64,000 nucleotides of DNA from the NCBI GenBank assembly GCA_015655335.1, contig JAATFF010000089.1, forward strand, positions 1-64,000. Direction: 5' to 3'. The notes under the pieces were generated by a model, which made no database searches, was not told the DNA's origin, and worked only from the letters and a program-made list of their open reading frames with translations. Positions 48,915 to 58,508 of the stretch are shown piece by piece; within the stretch, counting starts at the first letter, position 1, and every line of letters starts with the position of its first letter. Source of the DNA: Lysobacterales bacterium (GTDB taxonomy: Bacteria; Pseudomonadota; Gammaproteobacteria; Xanthomonadales; Rhodanobacteraceae). Both the position numbers and the translations under genes were made by a program.

Positions 48915-49059
48915 CTGTGTGAAAACGCAAAGCCACTCGTACACGTGTGCCACGTACGCAAATTTTGCCTGGTCATCGGGCGGCCTAGAATCGAATCTAC
49001 GCGTGGCACTTTGATCAACATCTCACCAGTAAAAAATGTAGTTTTGCGTTTTCACACAG
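48915..49059. repeat. 17-bp perfect inverted repeats bounding about 145 bp; possible MITE/IS remnant
   Basis: CTGTGTGAAAACGCAAA (48915-48931) and TTTGCGTTTTCACACAG (49043-49059). Confidence 0.6.
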
Positions 49060-49099
49060 CCTCGACCCAAAGCGAACCTTGCAATACAACAGCTCGATC

Positions 49100-50092
49100 C
49101 TATTGCTGTTCAATCTTGATAGTCATTCGCCCGATCTGGCCATACACATTTTGCGAAGGGTTTGCGACGGTGCCGGCACCAAACCAAAGGTAGTAGGTGC
49201 CGTCATTGCGCCCCGTCTCCATCAACGTGGGGTCCCCCATGATCGCGGAAGCCCACGATGGCCGCTGCGTATCGGGGATCAGCAAGCCATGCTTGTCCCA
49301 AGTTAGACCATCAGTAGATGTTGCCCAGCCGAGCGAATGACGATGATCCGTCGTCGATCCCATGTAGAACATGTAGAAATATGGAGAGATGTACACGACT
49401 GATGGTTCGCCAGCACCACCTGCGTCGAACGCTTCCTCCGCACCACGGAACGTCAAGGGGTCTTTGTCCTTGACCCAGTTGAGTCCATCGGAAGAAACTG
49501 CGCGCCCCATGTGAAATTTGTAATCGTGGCTGACAGTAAGGTAATACATCCAAAAATTTGACCCGACCTGCATGACGAACGGATCTGCTACCGCGAAGTC
49601 ATCCCACGCGCCTCGCACACCGGCGGGTACGACTGGATTCGGGAGTAATTTGAAGTTCTTGCCGTCATTGCTAGTCGCCACGCCGATTTGCTGCTTTCCA
49701 TCGGCAGCTTTGCCGTGAAAATAATAATTAACTTTGCCGTTAATAACGATCGCGGAGCCATTCGCTGCGATGTATTGAGTATCCCAACCACCAAGATCAA
49801 CAACTGGCCAGGGCAAGCGATCCCACGTCAGGCCTTCATCGTTCGATGTTGCGTAACCGGTACGCCAAATCGAACCGTCATAGCCGGAGTAGTAATCGAT
49901 CAATTTTCCCTGGAATTGGATGACGGACGGATTGAGATCGTCCACACCGTCCCATGCCCCCTTTGCGCCAGCGCTCATGACAGGGTTCCGCGCAATATCG
50001 ACGACCGTTACCTTCGGTTGTCCAGCATCTCGCGTGCAACTCGCGCAAATGAGGGAGCAAAATAACGTGATCGCGATAACACAGCTGCGCAC
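49100..50092 (-). CDS. Lipoprotein with glycoside hydrolase 43-like five-bladed beta-propeller repeats
   Basis: Lipobox-like LICASC; repeated GAWDD...DPxVM and WATSTDGLTWDKHG blocks. Confidence 0.7.
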   Translation of the reverse strand: MRSCVIAITLFCSLICASCTRDAGQPKVTVVDIARNPVMSAGAKGAWDGVDDLNPSVIQFQGKLIDYYSGYDGSIWRTGYATSNDEGLTWDRLPWPVVDLGGWDTQYIAANGSAIVINGKVNYYFHGKAADGKQQIGVATSNDGKNFKLLPNPVVPAGVRGAWDDFAVADPFVMQVGSNFWMYYLTVSHDYKFHMGRAVSSDGLNWVKDKDPLTFRGAEEAFDAGGAGEPSVVYISPYFYMFYMGSTTDHRHSLGWATSTDGLTWDKHGLLIPDTQRPSWASAIMGDPTLMETGRNDGTYYLWFGAGTVANPSQNVYGQIGRMTIKIEQQ

Positions 50093-50697
50093 GGATAAAC
50101 ACTTTTTGAAAGGGATGAAACGATAGCACTATCAGTACCATTTGACTAAGCACTGCTGGGTAGCATCGTTAAGCACAAGCAGGTTAGCGGCATCCGCCAG
50201 ATTTAGCGCCAAGAAGTACTGGCGAAGATGCGATCCTGCAACCCTCTTACTCACGCAGTCTATGGGGTGTTGTAACGACACGCTGGACGCGCAGTTGTAG
50301 GCAGACGGTTTAGCTCACGTCTTACCCCCAGACCTTGAGCAAGCCTGGGAACATCCGCAAGGCTTGCACCATAAACTCGCGTTTTCACCATTGTTCCTCC
50401 GCGTGGCGCGCAGTATGGGGACTACCCTAGCATCGGCGCCCTCTCGCGGACCGACTGTCGAGTAGTCCATACCGGCAAAGACACACATCGGAGCAAACCG
50501 GCACTATCCACCTGCACTGACCACTGTCTATTTTTGAAAGCCAAAGCGAAGTACCGATATCCCGACCAATTCGAAGATCAACGGTGTCGGAATTAGTCAC
50601 CATGTTCATGCTTCGCTTCCCGCACATGGACCGCTATGATGCTTGAAATTGGGGAGTTAATCGGACCATCCCCGTATGCCTGAGCAGGAGATTTCGT

Positions 50698-52887
50698 GTG
50701 AGAAGGCTTTTAAGTGCATGCAATACACCTTTAATAGTATTACTCATAGGCATAGCAACATATGTTCTGATGAGCGCTTTTTATCACGGCGCTATCCTTG
50801 TCTACGGACCGGACAGTGAAGACATTCTCGCGCCATTATTTTTTGATATTAGCCGATCAATCCATCACTACGGGCTATTAGCTGGAATGTATAATCCAGG
50901 GCAAGTCGCTGGATTGTCATTATGGGGAACCCCTTATTTTCATCCCCTATATCCATTCTATTTCAACTGGCTTGGATCGGATGCTAGCCTGTTCGACACG
51001 ATGGACAGACTAGGAATCATCGATCTCCTCCATCTATCGATTTACGGCTCTGGTTGTTACTTACTGTGCCGAGAGATAGGCGTCAAGCAGTGGCTTTCAA
51101 TAGCTGCCGGCCTTTGCGCCCCATGGCTGCCCGCCGCGCACAGCATGCTCAATTGGCCGCAAATCCTAGCTTCGTTCGCCTGGATTCCCTGGGTGATCGC
51201 GTGTCAGTTGCGGTTATATAAGAACCCTTCTCTTCATATCAGAATCTTGGCAATTCTCGGCGTAGCCGTAACGTTTTCCCTACTCGTATATGCACAGCCC
51301 GCCCAAAACATGGTTTTAGCGGTAGTCGGCTCTGGGATTATATGGATATATACGGCGGCCTATTCGATACGCAATGGTCAACAGGATGAACGGCAGTCCC
51401 TCCTTCACACTACGTGCTCGCTAGCGATCGCAGGTGCGATAGCAGCACTTTTGTGCGGCGAATATCTTTTAAATGTTGTCGTTTATCTCAGCAAGGCAAT
51501 CCGATGGCTGGGCGATCGCGGAGTTGTCATTGGCTCTCAAAGGATGCCGGTGTCTGCATTACGCGAGTATGCGCTCCACTGGAGCGATATCACTGCCTTA
51601 ATTAACTACAACCAAGATCATACCGTAATCATCGGAAACCTATACATAGGAGCTCCTATAGTCTTGTGCGCAGCACTAGTGTATGCGGCAAATCGGCGTA
51701 ACTCCAAACTGGCCGCCCCCTTTGTTTCAGCAGCAATCGCCTTACTGTTCTGCTTCTCCATATTTGTGCCAGTGTTGCGATTGATACCGATTGCTAACAA
51801 AGTGCGCGAACTAAATTGGTGGTCGTGTTACGTCGTCACGATCATATTTCCATTGGGTGCTTACGGCCTGCAATGGCTTCTCGATCCGCAGAATGCCAAT
51901 ACATCGGTGCCTGCTTCTAAGCGCAAGCGCGTACTGCTTTGCTGCGCTACGTTGGGCATAGCCTTGGTAATCGCATTTATGTCAAATGCAGGCAAGCCGA
52001 TAATTGAAGTTTCAATGTTATGCGTCAGTCTGGGTGCGCTCACTGTATGCCTGGCATGGCCCTTTCCCACACAAAGGTTTCATCAACCTATAGCAGCGAT
52101 GATCATCATCGTAAGCACGTTGATCCCGATTCTTTCCTATCCCCGATATTCATCAGCTGCGTCCCAAATGACGCGAGAAGACCATATTCAGGTGCGTCAA
52201 GAGTCAAAGCAGATCGCTGCAATCATTCCCGATGGCGATAAGTTTCGGTTTGAGGTCAGCGTGAAATTTCGAAATTACAAAGACTTCACCGTCATCCTTT
52301 CGAATTTGGATTTGCGCGGAGTTCGCGGGAATACAAGCCCCGAGGAATACGACAAATTCAGACTCCTGTTCTTTCCCTCTCCCATGGTCGCTGATCTCTA
52401 TGGTGTCAAGTATCAGATCATTCCTCGTCAGGATAGCCATGCGGGTGACATCGTCATCGATAAGGCAGTTTCTGTACATACAAATGAACATGTTCTTCCG
52501 CGCTTGTTCTATGTACAAGGCGGCGTAAAGATTGTTGCGTCCCCGGCCGATGCTCTTCTCGGCGTCGGTGACGACAGCACATGGCATTTCTATATCGCAC
52601 CGATTGACCTGCCACCAAGGCTTGATTTTTCTCCCTACACCATTGGTAACTCTTTTGTGACTATCCCTAATGTATCGGCCAATAGCCCCGTCGAAATAAA
52701 AGCGTCTCTAGTATCCGAAGGGGCAGGGTTGCTTGTACTAAACGAGGACCCTGCGGGTCGCTGGGAGGCTACGGTTGATGGAATAGTTGCCACGCCGATA
52801 CGTATTAACGGGTTTCAGACGGCGTTTCCCGTGACAAACGCAGGTCGGCATGAATTTGATATCAAACGCCCAACGCATCTTTTCTAG
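50698..52887 (+). CDS. Large polytopic membrane protein, YfhO/GT-C-like
   Basis: About a dozen TM segments then soluble C-terminus ending GRWEATVDGIVATPIRINGFQTAFPVTNAGRHEF; GTG start. Confidence 0.7.
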   Translation: MRRLLSACNTPLIVLLIGIATYVLMSAFYHGAILVYGPDSEDILAPLFFDISRSIHHYGLLAGMYNPGQVAGLSLWGTPYFHPLYPFYFNWLGSDASLFDTMDRLGIIDLLHLSIYGSGCYLLCREIGVKQWLSIAAGLCAPWLPAAHSMLNWPQILASFAWIPWVIACQLRLYKNPSLHIRILAILGVAVTFSLLVYAQPAQNMVLAVVGSGIIWIYTAAYSIRNGQQDERQSLLHTTCSLAIAGAIAALLCGEYLLNVVVYLSKAIRWLGDRGVVIGSQRMPVSALREYALHWSDITALINYNQDHTVIIGNLYIGAPIVLCAALVYAANRRNSKLAAPFVSAAIALLFCFSIFVPVLRLIPIANKVRELNWWSCYVVTIIFPLGAYGLQWLLDPQNANTSVPASKRKRVLLCCATLGIALVIAFMSNAGKPIIEVSMLCVSLGALTVCLAWPFPTQRFHQPIAAMIIIVSTLIPILSYPRYSSAASQMTREDHIQVRQESKQIAAIIPDGDKFRFEVSVKFRNYKDFTVILSNLDLRGVRGNTSPEEYDKFRLLFFPSPMVADLYGVKYQIIPRQDSHAGDIVIDKAVSVHTNEHVLPRLFYVQGGVKIVASPADALLGVGDDSTWHFYIAPIDLPPRLDFSPYTIGNSFVTIPNVSANSPVEIKASLVSEGAGLLVLNEDPAGRWEATVDGIVATPIRINGFQTAFPVTNAGRHEFDIKRPTHLF

Positions 52888-52928
52888 GCGCGACTCAAGT
52901 TATATTACTCACTCGAAGGCATTGGCTC

Positions 52929-54479
52929 ATGATTGAGGGGCAATATAGCTGTATCACTTTGCATAGAAATCTGGTCGCAACCGCAGCGTGGTCGATAGCG
53001 GTCCTTTGCGCTCTCAACACGTTGTGTTTCATTCTTCGCACCGCCAATCCACTCATTGAGATGGACGGATGGTATTTTCTCGACGTTTTTCTAAGCAAAG
53101 CTGTGAATGGTACGCTCGGGTTTGCCGATTTCTTTGTCAAGCGAAGTTTTGACGATCACGCGGAACCTCTCTTTAAACTGCTTCTTCTAATCAATTTTCA
53201 TTATTTCGATCTTGATTTCGTTCTCGAGGCTATCGTTGGATTTATAGCAGCCGTCGCTTGCTCGCTTATCTATTATCGACTTGTCATATCCGAAACTCCT
53301 GAGAAAAGCGCGAGATCTATTCGTTATTTGTGTTGGACAACAATATGCGCACTACTTTTCTCTCTAAATAGCACCGGCATTTGGGTGTGGCCGATAGTCT
53401 CACTTGAAAACATTACTATTCTTATTATTTTATTGTTCATTCTGGCAACATGGCATGCTCATCGTACACAGCATTATTCGATGCTTGTGGCTGTCACCCT
53501 GCTGCTTGGGCTTAGCAGCGATGACAGTGCTCTGATAGCCGTTGCGGCAACGCTGAGTGCGCTTTGCCTGGTTCTGCTGCGTGACCCCACACAACGACAC
53601 CGAGAGGCCTGGAAGGTGTTCGTTTTGATTGGAATTTGCATTGGAATGGTACGTATTGGTTATGCGCTTCTCCCCGCGTCATATCCAACGACCCAACTGT
53701 CACCAGTCACTGTACTGAGCGAATTGTTTCAGCGCTTTAAGGATGGCGGCTGGTGGCAATGGTTGTTGCTACCTTTGGCTCTGCCTGTCTATTATCAAAA
53801 TCCTCTGGGCTCATCGCATTCAGAATCCTGGAGTGCCGCTCGGGTTGTTATCGCGCTCTTGTTGTTCGTAGCGCACTTAATGTTCTGGCGGCGTGCTTTT
53901 AGCGCGAAGTATGGCCTGACCGCTTTCACCGCAATCTGCATGATGTTGCTTACTTACGGCTGGATCCTCGGGATCTTGCTCTGGCGCGTGCCAGGAAATG
54001 GTAACGATTATCTGTTTCAACCCCGATATGTCTTGTTGTATGCGGGTCATCTGATTGCACTGCTTCTTATGTGGATCACGTCCCTGGAACAGCCACCAGA
54101 AACGAATCCTTGGTTGCACAACTTCAATAAGTGGATACCAATCGTTGGGTGCCTAATCGTACTCACCATACAATTGCCCCAAGCATTGGCAGCATGGAAG
54201 GCGCGCAACAGTGAGTTGAATTATTACTATCAAATGGCGCAGGAGATAGATGCGCTTGGCAAAAACCCCACGGGTTACACGGATTGCGCGCTGATACGTC
54301 CAGTCTGTGGCTGGTCTCCCGAGACCCGCAAGGAGCTTACCGAATTGCTGAGCGGCAATCGGCTTAATGCCTACTCTACGAAAGTTCAGCGATGGCACAA
54401 GTACCTTCCAAAACTAAAGCCCCTGACATACGAGTCTGGGACTGACACATTGAGTCTCAGGGACGGTAGAGCGAAATAG
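52929..54479 (+). CDS. Polytopic membrane protein, possible GT-C glycosyltransferase
   Basis: Multiple TM segments; location in glycan locus. Confidence 0.55.
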   Translation: MIEGQYSCITLHRNLVATAAWSIAVLCALNTLCFILRTANPLIEMDGWYFLDVFLSKAVNGTLGFADFFVKRSFDDHAEPLFKLLLLINFHYFDLDFVLEAIVGFIAAVACSLIYYRLVISETPEKSARSIRYLCWTTICALLFSLNSTGIWVWPIVSLENITILIILLFILATWHAHRTQHYSMLVAVTLLLGLSSDDSALIAVAATLSALCLVLLRDPTQRHREAWKVFVLIGICIGMVRIGYALLPASYPTTQLSPVTVLSELFQRFKDGGWWQWLLLPLALPVYYQNPLGSSHSESWSAARVVIALLLFVAHLMFWRRAFSAKYGLTAFTAICMMLLTYGWILGILLWRVPGNGNDYLFQPRYVLLYAGHLIALLLMWITSLEQPPETNPWLHNFNKWIPIVGCLIVLTIQLPQALAAWKARNSELNYYYQMAQEIDALGKNPTGYTDCALIRPVCGWSPETRKELTELLSGNRLNAYSTKVQRWHKYLPKLKPLTYESGTDTLSLRDGRAK

Positions 54480-54741
54480 TCCGGTTTCGCTTCCATTTTT
54501 GAAGCGGTGGGTAGAAGCCAGGTATAAGGCGGCCCATTTGCTGAAACGGATTGCTATGATTGGACTTCGGGCACAGTTGGCCCCGGAGTTCAGCGAGCGT
54601 TATTGCAAAATAGGTGCGCATGAGCGCCCACAGAATAGTGGTACTTAGATTGCCGATTTATAGAACCTGCGGCGCACCGGATCTGCCACTTACCGGTGCT
54701 AATGGTGCAGGTGTTAGATAAGTGCAAAGTTAAGGACGTTT

Positions 54742-55374
54742 ATGCAAGATGATCGTGGACTAAAACGGATCTTCACCCTCTCGTGGGCCTACAACCTTTT
54801 TCAGGATCTGGTTGGCGCGACGAATTCTAGAAAATGGGTTGCCGAGCATTTTTGGCGCGCACAACCGGGGCAGCGAATCATCGATCTAGGGTGTGGCCCC
54901 GCCACGACCGTACATTTTCTGCCTGCGGGAGTGAAGTACGTCGGTTTCGACGTAAGTGATAAATATATAGCCAGCGCGCGGACAAAGTACGCTACTGATC
55001 CGGACAAGACGTTTCTCGTGGGAGTGCCCGAGGATTTCGTCAACCATCTACCGCAGCAAATGCAGAATGCCGATCTTGTCATCATCAACGGCCTGCTACA
55101 TCACCTGGATGATGCCGAAGCCTTGACCGCATTAAAGCTTGCGCGTAAATCGCTAGCCCCGGGTGGCCGCTTGGTTTGCCTAGAAGCAAGCTTTCTCGTC
55201 AGCCAATCGTTTTGGGCTCGATGGGTACTCAAACAAGATCGTGGACAAAACGTTCGTAACGAGCCCGAGTGGAAGGCCTTGGTTTCAAAAGTCTTCGACA
55301 AGTTTGAAACTTATATCCTGACCGGTCTACTGCGCATTCCGTACACGTTGATCGTTATCGAAACGAGACTCTAA
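54742..55374 (+). CDS. Class I SAM-dependent methyltransferase
   Basis: RIIDLGCGPATTVHFLP, GLLHHLDDAEALTALKLARKSLAPGGRLVCLE. Confidence 0.88.
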   Translation: MQDDRGLKRIFTLSWAYNLFQDLVGATNSRKWVAEHFWRAQPGQRIIDLGCGPATTVHFLPAGVKYVGFDVSDKYIASARTKYATDPDKTFLVGVPEDFVNHLPQQMQNADLVIINGLLHHLDDAEALTALKLARKSLAPGGRLVCLEASFLVSQSFWARWVLKQDRGQNVRNEPEWKALVSKVFDKFETYILTGLLRIPYTLIVIETRL

Positions 55375-55457
55375 GTAAGGCACCGTTGCTATCTTTGTAG
55401 GATTGCTGCTAACTCGAACAACTCTGTCGTTGCCGGCAAAAACCAAAATGAGCACCC

Positions 55458-56198
55458 TTAAGCGGCGGTAGCTTGAACGACATATTGCGCACCAAAGGGT
55501 ATCCAGCCCATGGCTGGCTCGAGAGGCCGCAGATAAGCGAGCATTCGAGGGAAAAAAACGATGTAGCGGCTGCGCACACTTTCAAAATTGCCGCGTCGAG
55601 CAAGGCCCAGTAGCTCGGACCTTGGCAAAAGAATCGCATCTTCGTCGAACGGACAATCCCTCACTGTCTTGAGAGTCAACGGGTTCAAAACGTTGTGCTC
55701 AAAGATGAACACCTGCCCTCGTGGTTTCAATACGCGCCGAATTTCCGCTATCCAATAGTTGCGTTCGTCAGGCGGAATGTGATGAAAGACACACGCAGCC
55801 ATCACTACGTCGAAGCTCTGATCGGCGTACGGAATGCGCGAATTCTCGATAGTGCGAAACGTCGCTTCATGCGCATGCGACTCAATGGCGAGCCGGATAC
55901 TTTCACCGGAGAGATCTGCGCCATATAGATCGGCCGAAGCAAATGCCGTGCGCAAATGCGTAGTGGTATTTCCTACGCCGCAACCGAAGTCGAGAATCGA
56001 CAAAGACTTTGTTTTGGCATCTAGCCCTATTTGAGCTGCGATATAGTTAGCTTTATAGGCCGCAAAAAACGCGGGATCTTCCCCGCTGATCTCTATGCTG
56101 GCCTGATGCAAGTCAGTATATTCCTTCGCGTACTGATCGAATTCTGGCTTGTCTGATTTCTTCATACCGATCTCGCAGATGTTTCGAGCAATATTCAA
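55458..56198 (-). CDS. Class I SAM-dependent methyltransferase
   Basis: [56 protein letters not shown]. Confidence 0.9.
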   Translation of the reverse strand: MNIARNICEIGMKKSDKPEFDQYAKEYTDLHQASIEISGEDPAFFAAYKANYIAAQIGLDAKTKSLSILDFGCGVGNTTTHLRTAFASADLYGADLSGESIRLAIESHAHEATFRTIENSRIPYADQSFDVVMAACVFHHIPPDERNYWIAEIRRVLKPRGQVFIFEHNVLNPLTLKTVRDCPFDEDAILLPRSELLGLARRGNFESVRSRYIVFFPRMLAYLRPLEPAMGWIPFGAQYVVQATAA

Positions 56199-56620
56199 TT
56201 AGCGCGCATGATTAGTCGAGATGCCAGAAATGTCGCCGGTATCGTTAGAACTGCCACAAGCAATGGTGCTAACCGTGTTGACACATGCAGCCCTTCGATC
56301 AATATTTTCAGCAACACCAAGCCGAGTAGGAACTGCATTAGATAAACAAAAGGGTAGCGCAGCGCGGAGCGCAGCCGCATCGGCTGCCTAAATACATATA
56401 CCGCATTGAAGACATACGACACAGCAATTCCGACCACATAAGCGATAGCGTATGCAACTTCATAGCTCATCCAGTGTAGTAACACCAGATAAGTGCCGTA
56501 GCCTACAACGGCATTCAACAGTCCACCGACCAAAAAGCGAAGGACTTCAGCCGCCCATCCCGGTGCAACTGGCATTTGGCGAGCTTGGGTACGAGTCATC
56601 CTGAAAAACAAGCGGCGCAT
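56195..56620 (-). CDS. GtrA-family small membrane protein
   Basis: Four TM; RFLVGGLLNAVVGYGTYLVLL, VSYVFNAVYVFRQP; overlaps next gene by 4 nt. Confidence 0.88.
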   Translation of the reverse strand: MRRLFFRMTRTQARQMPVAPGWAAEVLRFLVGGLLNAVVGYGTYLVLLHWMSYEVAYAIAYVVGIAVSYVFNAVYVFRQPMRLRSALRYPFVYLMQFLLGLVLLKILIEGLHVSTRLAPLLVAVLTIPATFLASRLIMRAN

Positions 56621-56621
56621 T

Positions 56622-57638
56622 TTAGTGTGCAGCCTTAGTTAGATCATCAGAGATGGCGGGACTAATTGGCCCGGGTACTCGGTCAACTGTTTGGCTATCG
56701 ACGACATACATGGGCCGCCGAAACGTCGCCCCCATCAAACGTCCGATATATTCACCGACTACTCCAAGTATCAGCAACTGTATGCCGCACGCAAACAACA
56801 CAGCGGACATGAGGGATGCATAACCCGGATTGGTAATGCTACCCCTCAACCTTCCATAGATGACAAAAAGAAGGTAGAGAAAACTTATTGCAGCCAGCGT
56901 CGCACCGCCGAACGTCGCAACACGCAATGGCAGCGTTGAGAAAGTAACAAAGATGTTTGCGGCATGCGAGATAAGTCTTCGTAATGTATAGGCACTCTCG
57001 CCATGGTGCCGCTGCTCATGTGGAACCTCGACGCTACGCGTCGACGAAGTCAGCCACGACAACATGCCATCGATATAAGGGCGATTCAAACCGAAACGAT
57101 CGAGCTGCTTTGCTAGCGGTGCATAGATGGCACGAAATGAACAATAGTCCTCATTGAGGTCGGGAAAGGCGCGTTTAAGTACACGACGCATCAATTCCGA
57201 ACTCAGGTTTCGATAAGCTGCGTGCGTCCGTTTCTTGAACACTCCATACACCAGCGGATGATCTTCGTCGCCAGCTGCTAGCAAGGCCGGAACTGATTCA
57301 GGAGGATGCTCGAGATCGTCGTCCATAGTGACGATCCATTTTCCGCGCGCATATGCCATACCGCAAATGGTTGCGGCGTGCTGACCAAAATTCCTGCCCA
57401 GGCGCAGCCCCAGCACATGAGCATCTTCTGCCGCGACTGTGCATATCTTTCCCCAGGACTCTGCGCGCCCTCGATCGTCGACAAGAATAACCTCATAGTC
57501 GAGCCCGGTCGGTTGCATCGCGACGGCTAGTCGCGCGCAGAGTTCGGAAAGTGCTGAGCTGCCGCCATACACGGGAACTACGATCGACACATCAACACAT
57601 GAATTGGCATCAGAGGGGGTCATGTCCAGATCGTTCAT
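56622..57638 (-). CDS. GT2 bactoprenol-type glycosyltransferase (GtrB-like)
   Basis: SIVVPVYGGSSALSEL, MDDDLEHPPESVPAL, C-terminal ILGVVGEYIGRLMG. Confidence 0.9.
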   Translation of the reverse strand: MNDLDMTPSDANSCVDVSIVVPVYGGSSALSELCARLAVAMQPTGLDYEVILVDDRGRAESWGKICTVAAEDAHVLGLRLGRNFGQHAATICGMAYARGKWIVTMDDDLEHPPESVPALLAAGDEDHPLVYGVFKKRTHAAYRNLSSELMRRVLKRAFPDLNEDYCSFRAIYAPLAKQLDRFGLNRPYIDGMLSWLTSSTRSVEVPHEQRHHGESAYTLRRLISHAANIFVTFSTLPLRVATFGGATLAAISFLYLLFVIYGRLRGSITNPGYASLMSAVLFACGIQLLILGVVGEYIGRLMGATFRRPMYVVDSQTVDRVPGPISPAISDDLTKAAH

Positions 57639-57652
57639 GAAGGTTTATTTGA

Positions 57653-58387
57653 TTAGCTACACGCTATTTGGGACGAATGAAGGCCTAAGCCCGCATTATC
57701 ATCAACACCATAGTACTTGTTGATAACGCTTTCGATATAGCCGTCACCGAGGTCAATACCAAGCCCGCTGCTTATCTCCCAGACCATCCGAGTATCGATA
57801 GCCAAGGGACCGCCCTTATCGACAATTGAGTAATCTGCTCGCTTCTTCAATGCGCGCTCGAAGATCTTCACGATATCCGGCATTAGCAACGACTTCATGG
57901 CAGCGATGGAAACGACCTTCCCGTGACTCACTGTATCGGTAGCTAACGCGGCTCCGATGCGGACAATGTCATCGATGTCGACAAGGTTGCGCTCCGCACG
58001 CGCCCATACCGTAAAGTGTTCTCCGGAAATGATTCGATCCCTTAGAAAGTTGGTCAGCGTGTGCGAATTGTCGGTTCTTCCCACTACCTGCGGAAGACGA
58101 AAAACCAGGCCGTTGGCAGAGGAAAGCACCAATGCCTCCATGGACTGCTTGTGCTTCATATATGCGGTGAGTTCGGCATCTTGCGCGGTCACGCCACAAC
58201 TGCCGAAATAGATGAAGCGCTTCGCATCGCTGTCCAGCAGCTTGCACAGAAGCGAACGCTCGCGCTCAAATTCAACAGGGCGCGTTTCAAGAGAATTAGA
58301 CACTCCAGACGCGAAGACCACGACGCTGGAATCCGTGCCAAAGTGCGGCTCAAATGCCCGCGCCAATAGTCCTTTACCAATGATCAC
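57653..58387 (-). CDS. NAD(P)-dependent sugar-nucleotide reductase/epimerase-like (SDR)
   Basis: N-terminal MIIGKGLLARAF; RFIYFGSCGVTAQDAELTAYMKHKQSME; LVFRLPQVVG. Confidence 0.7.
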   Translation of the reverse strand: MIIGKGLLARAFEPHFGTDSSVVVFASGVSNSLETRPVEFERERSLLCKLLDSDAKRFIYFGSCGVTAQDAELTAYMKHKQSMEALVLSSANGLVFRLPQVVGRTDNSHTLTNFLRDRIISGEHFTVWARAERNLVDIDDIVRIGAALATDTVSHGKVVSIAAMKSLLMPDIVKIFERALKKRADYSIVDKGGPLAIDTRMVWEISSGLGIDLGDGYIESVINKYYGVDDNAGLGLHSSQIACS

Positions 58388-58508
58388 CAGCTAAAACCCC
58401 TAGTATCGCAAAAGCCCGCTTGGCTTAAGGTCGATCCACTGCCGTTAACCAAACTCCACCCGCAAAGTCTGGCAGCAGCGGCCATCCTCGCCGGATATCC
58501 TAAACCAA

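Noticed and set aside
48756-48953. 65-aa minus-strand ORF and the opposing 31-codon frame
   Set aside because: Too short and no assignable family; at most a fragment beside the inverted repeat
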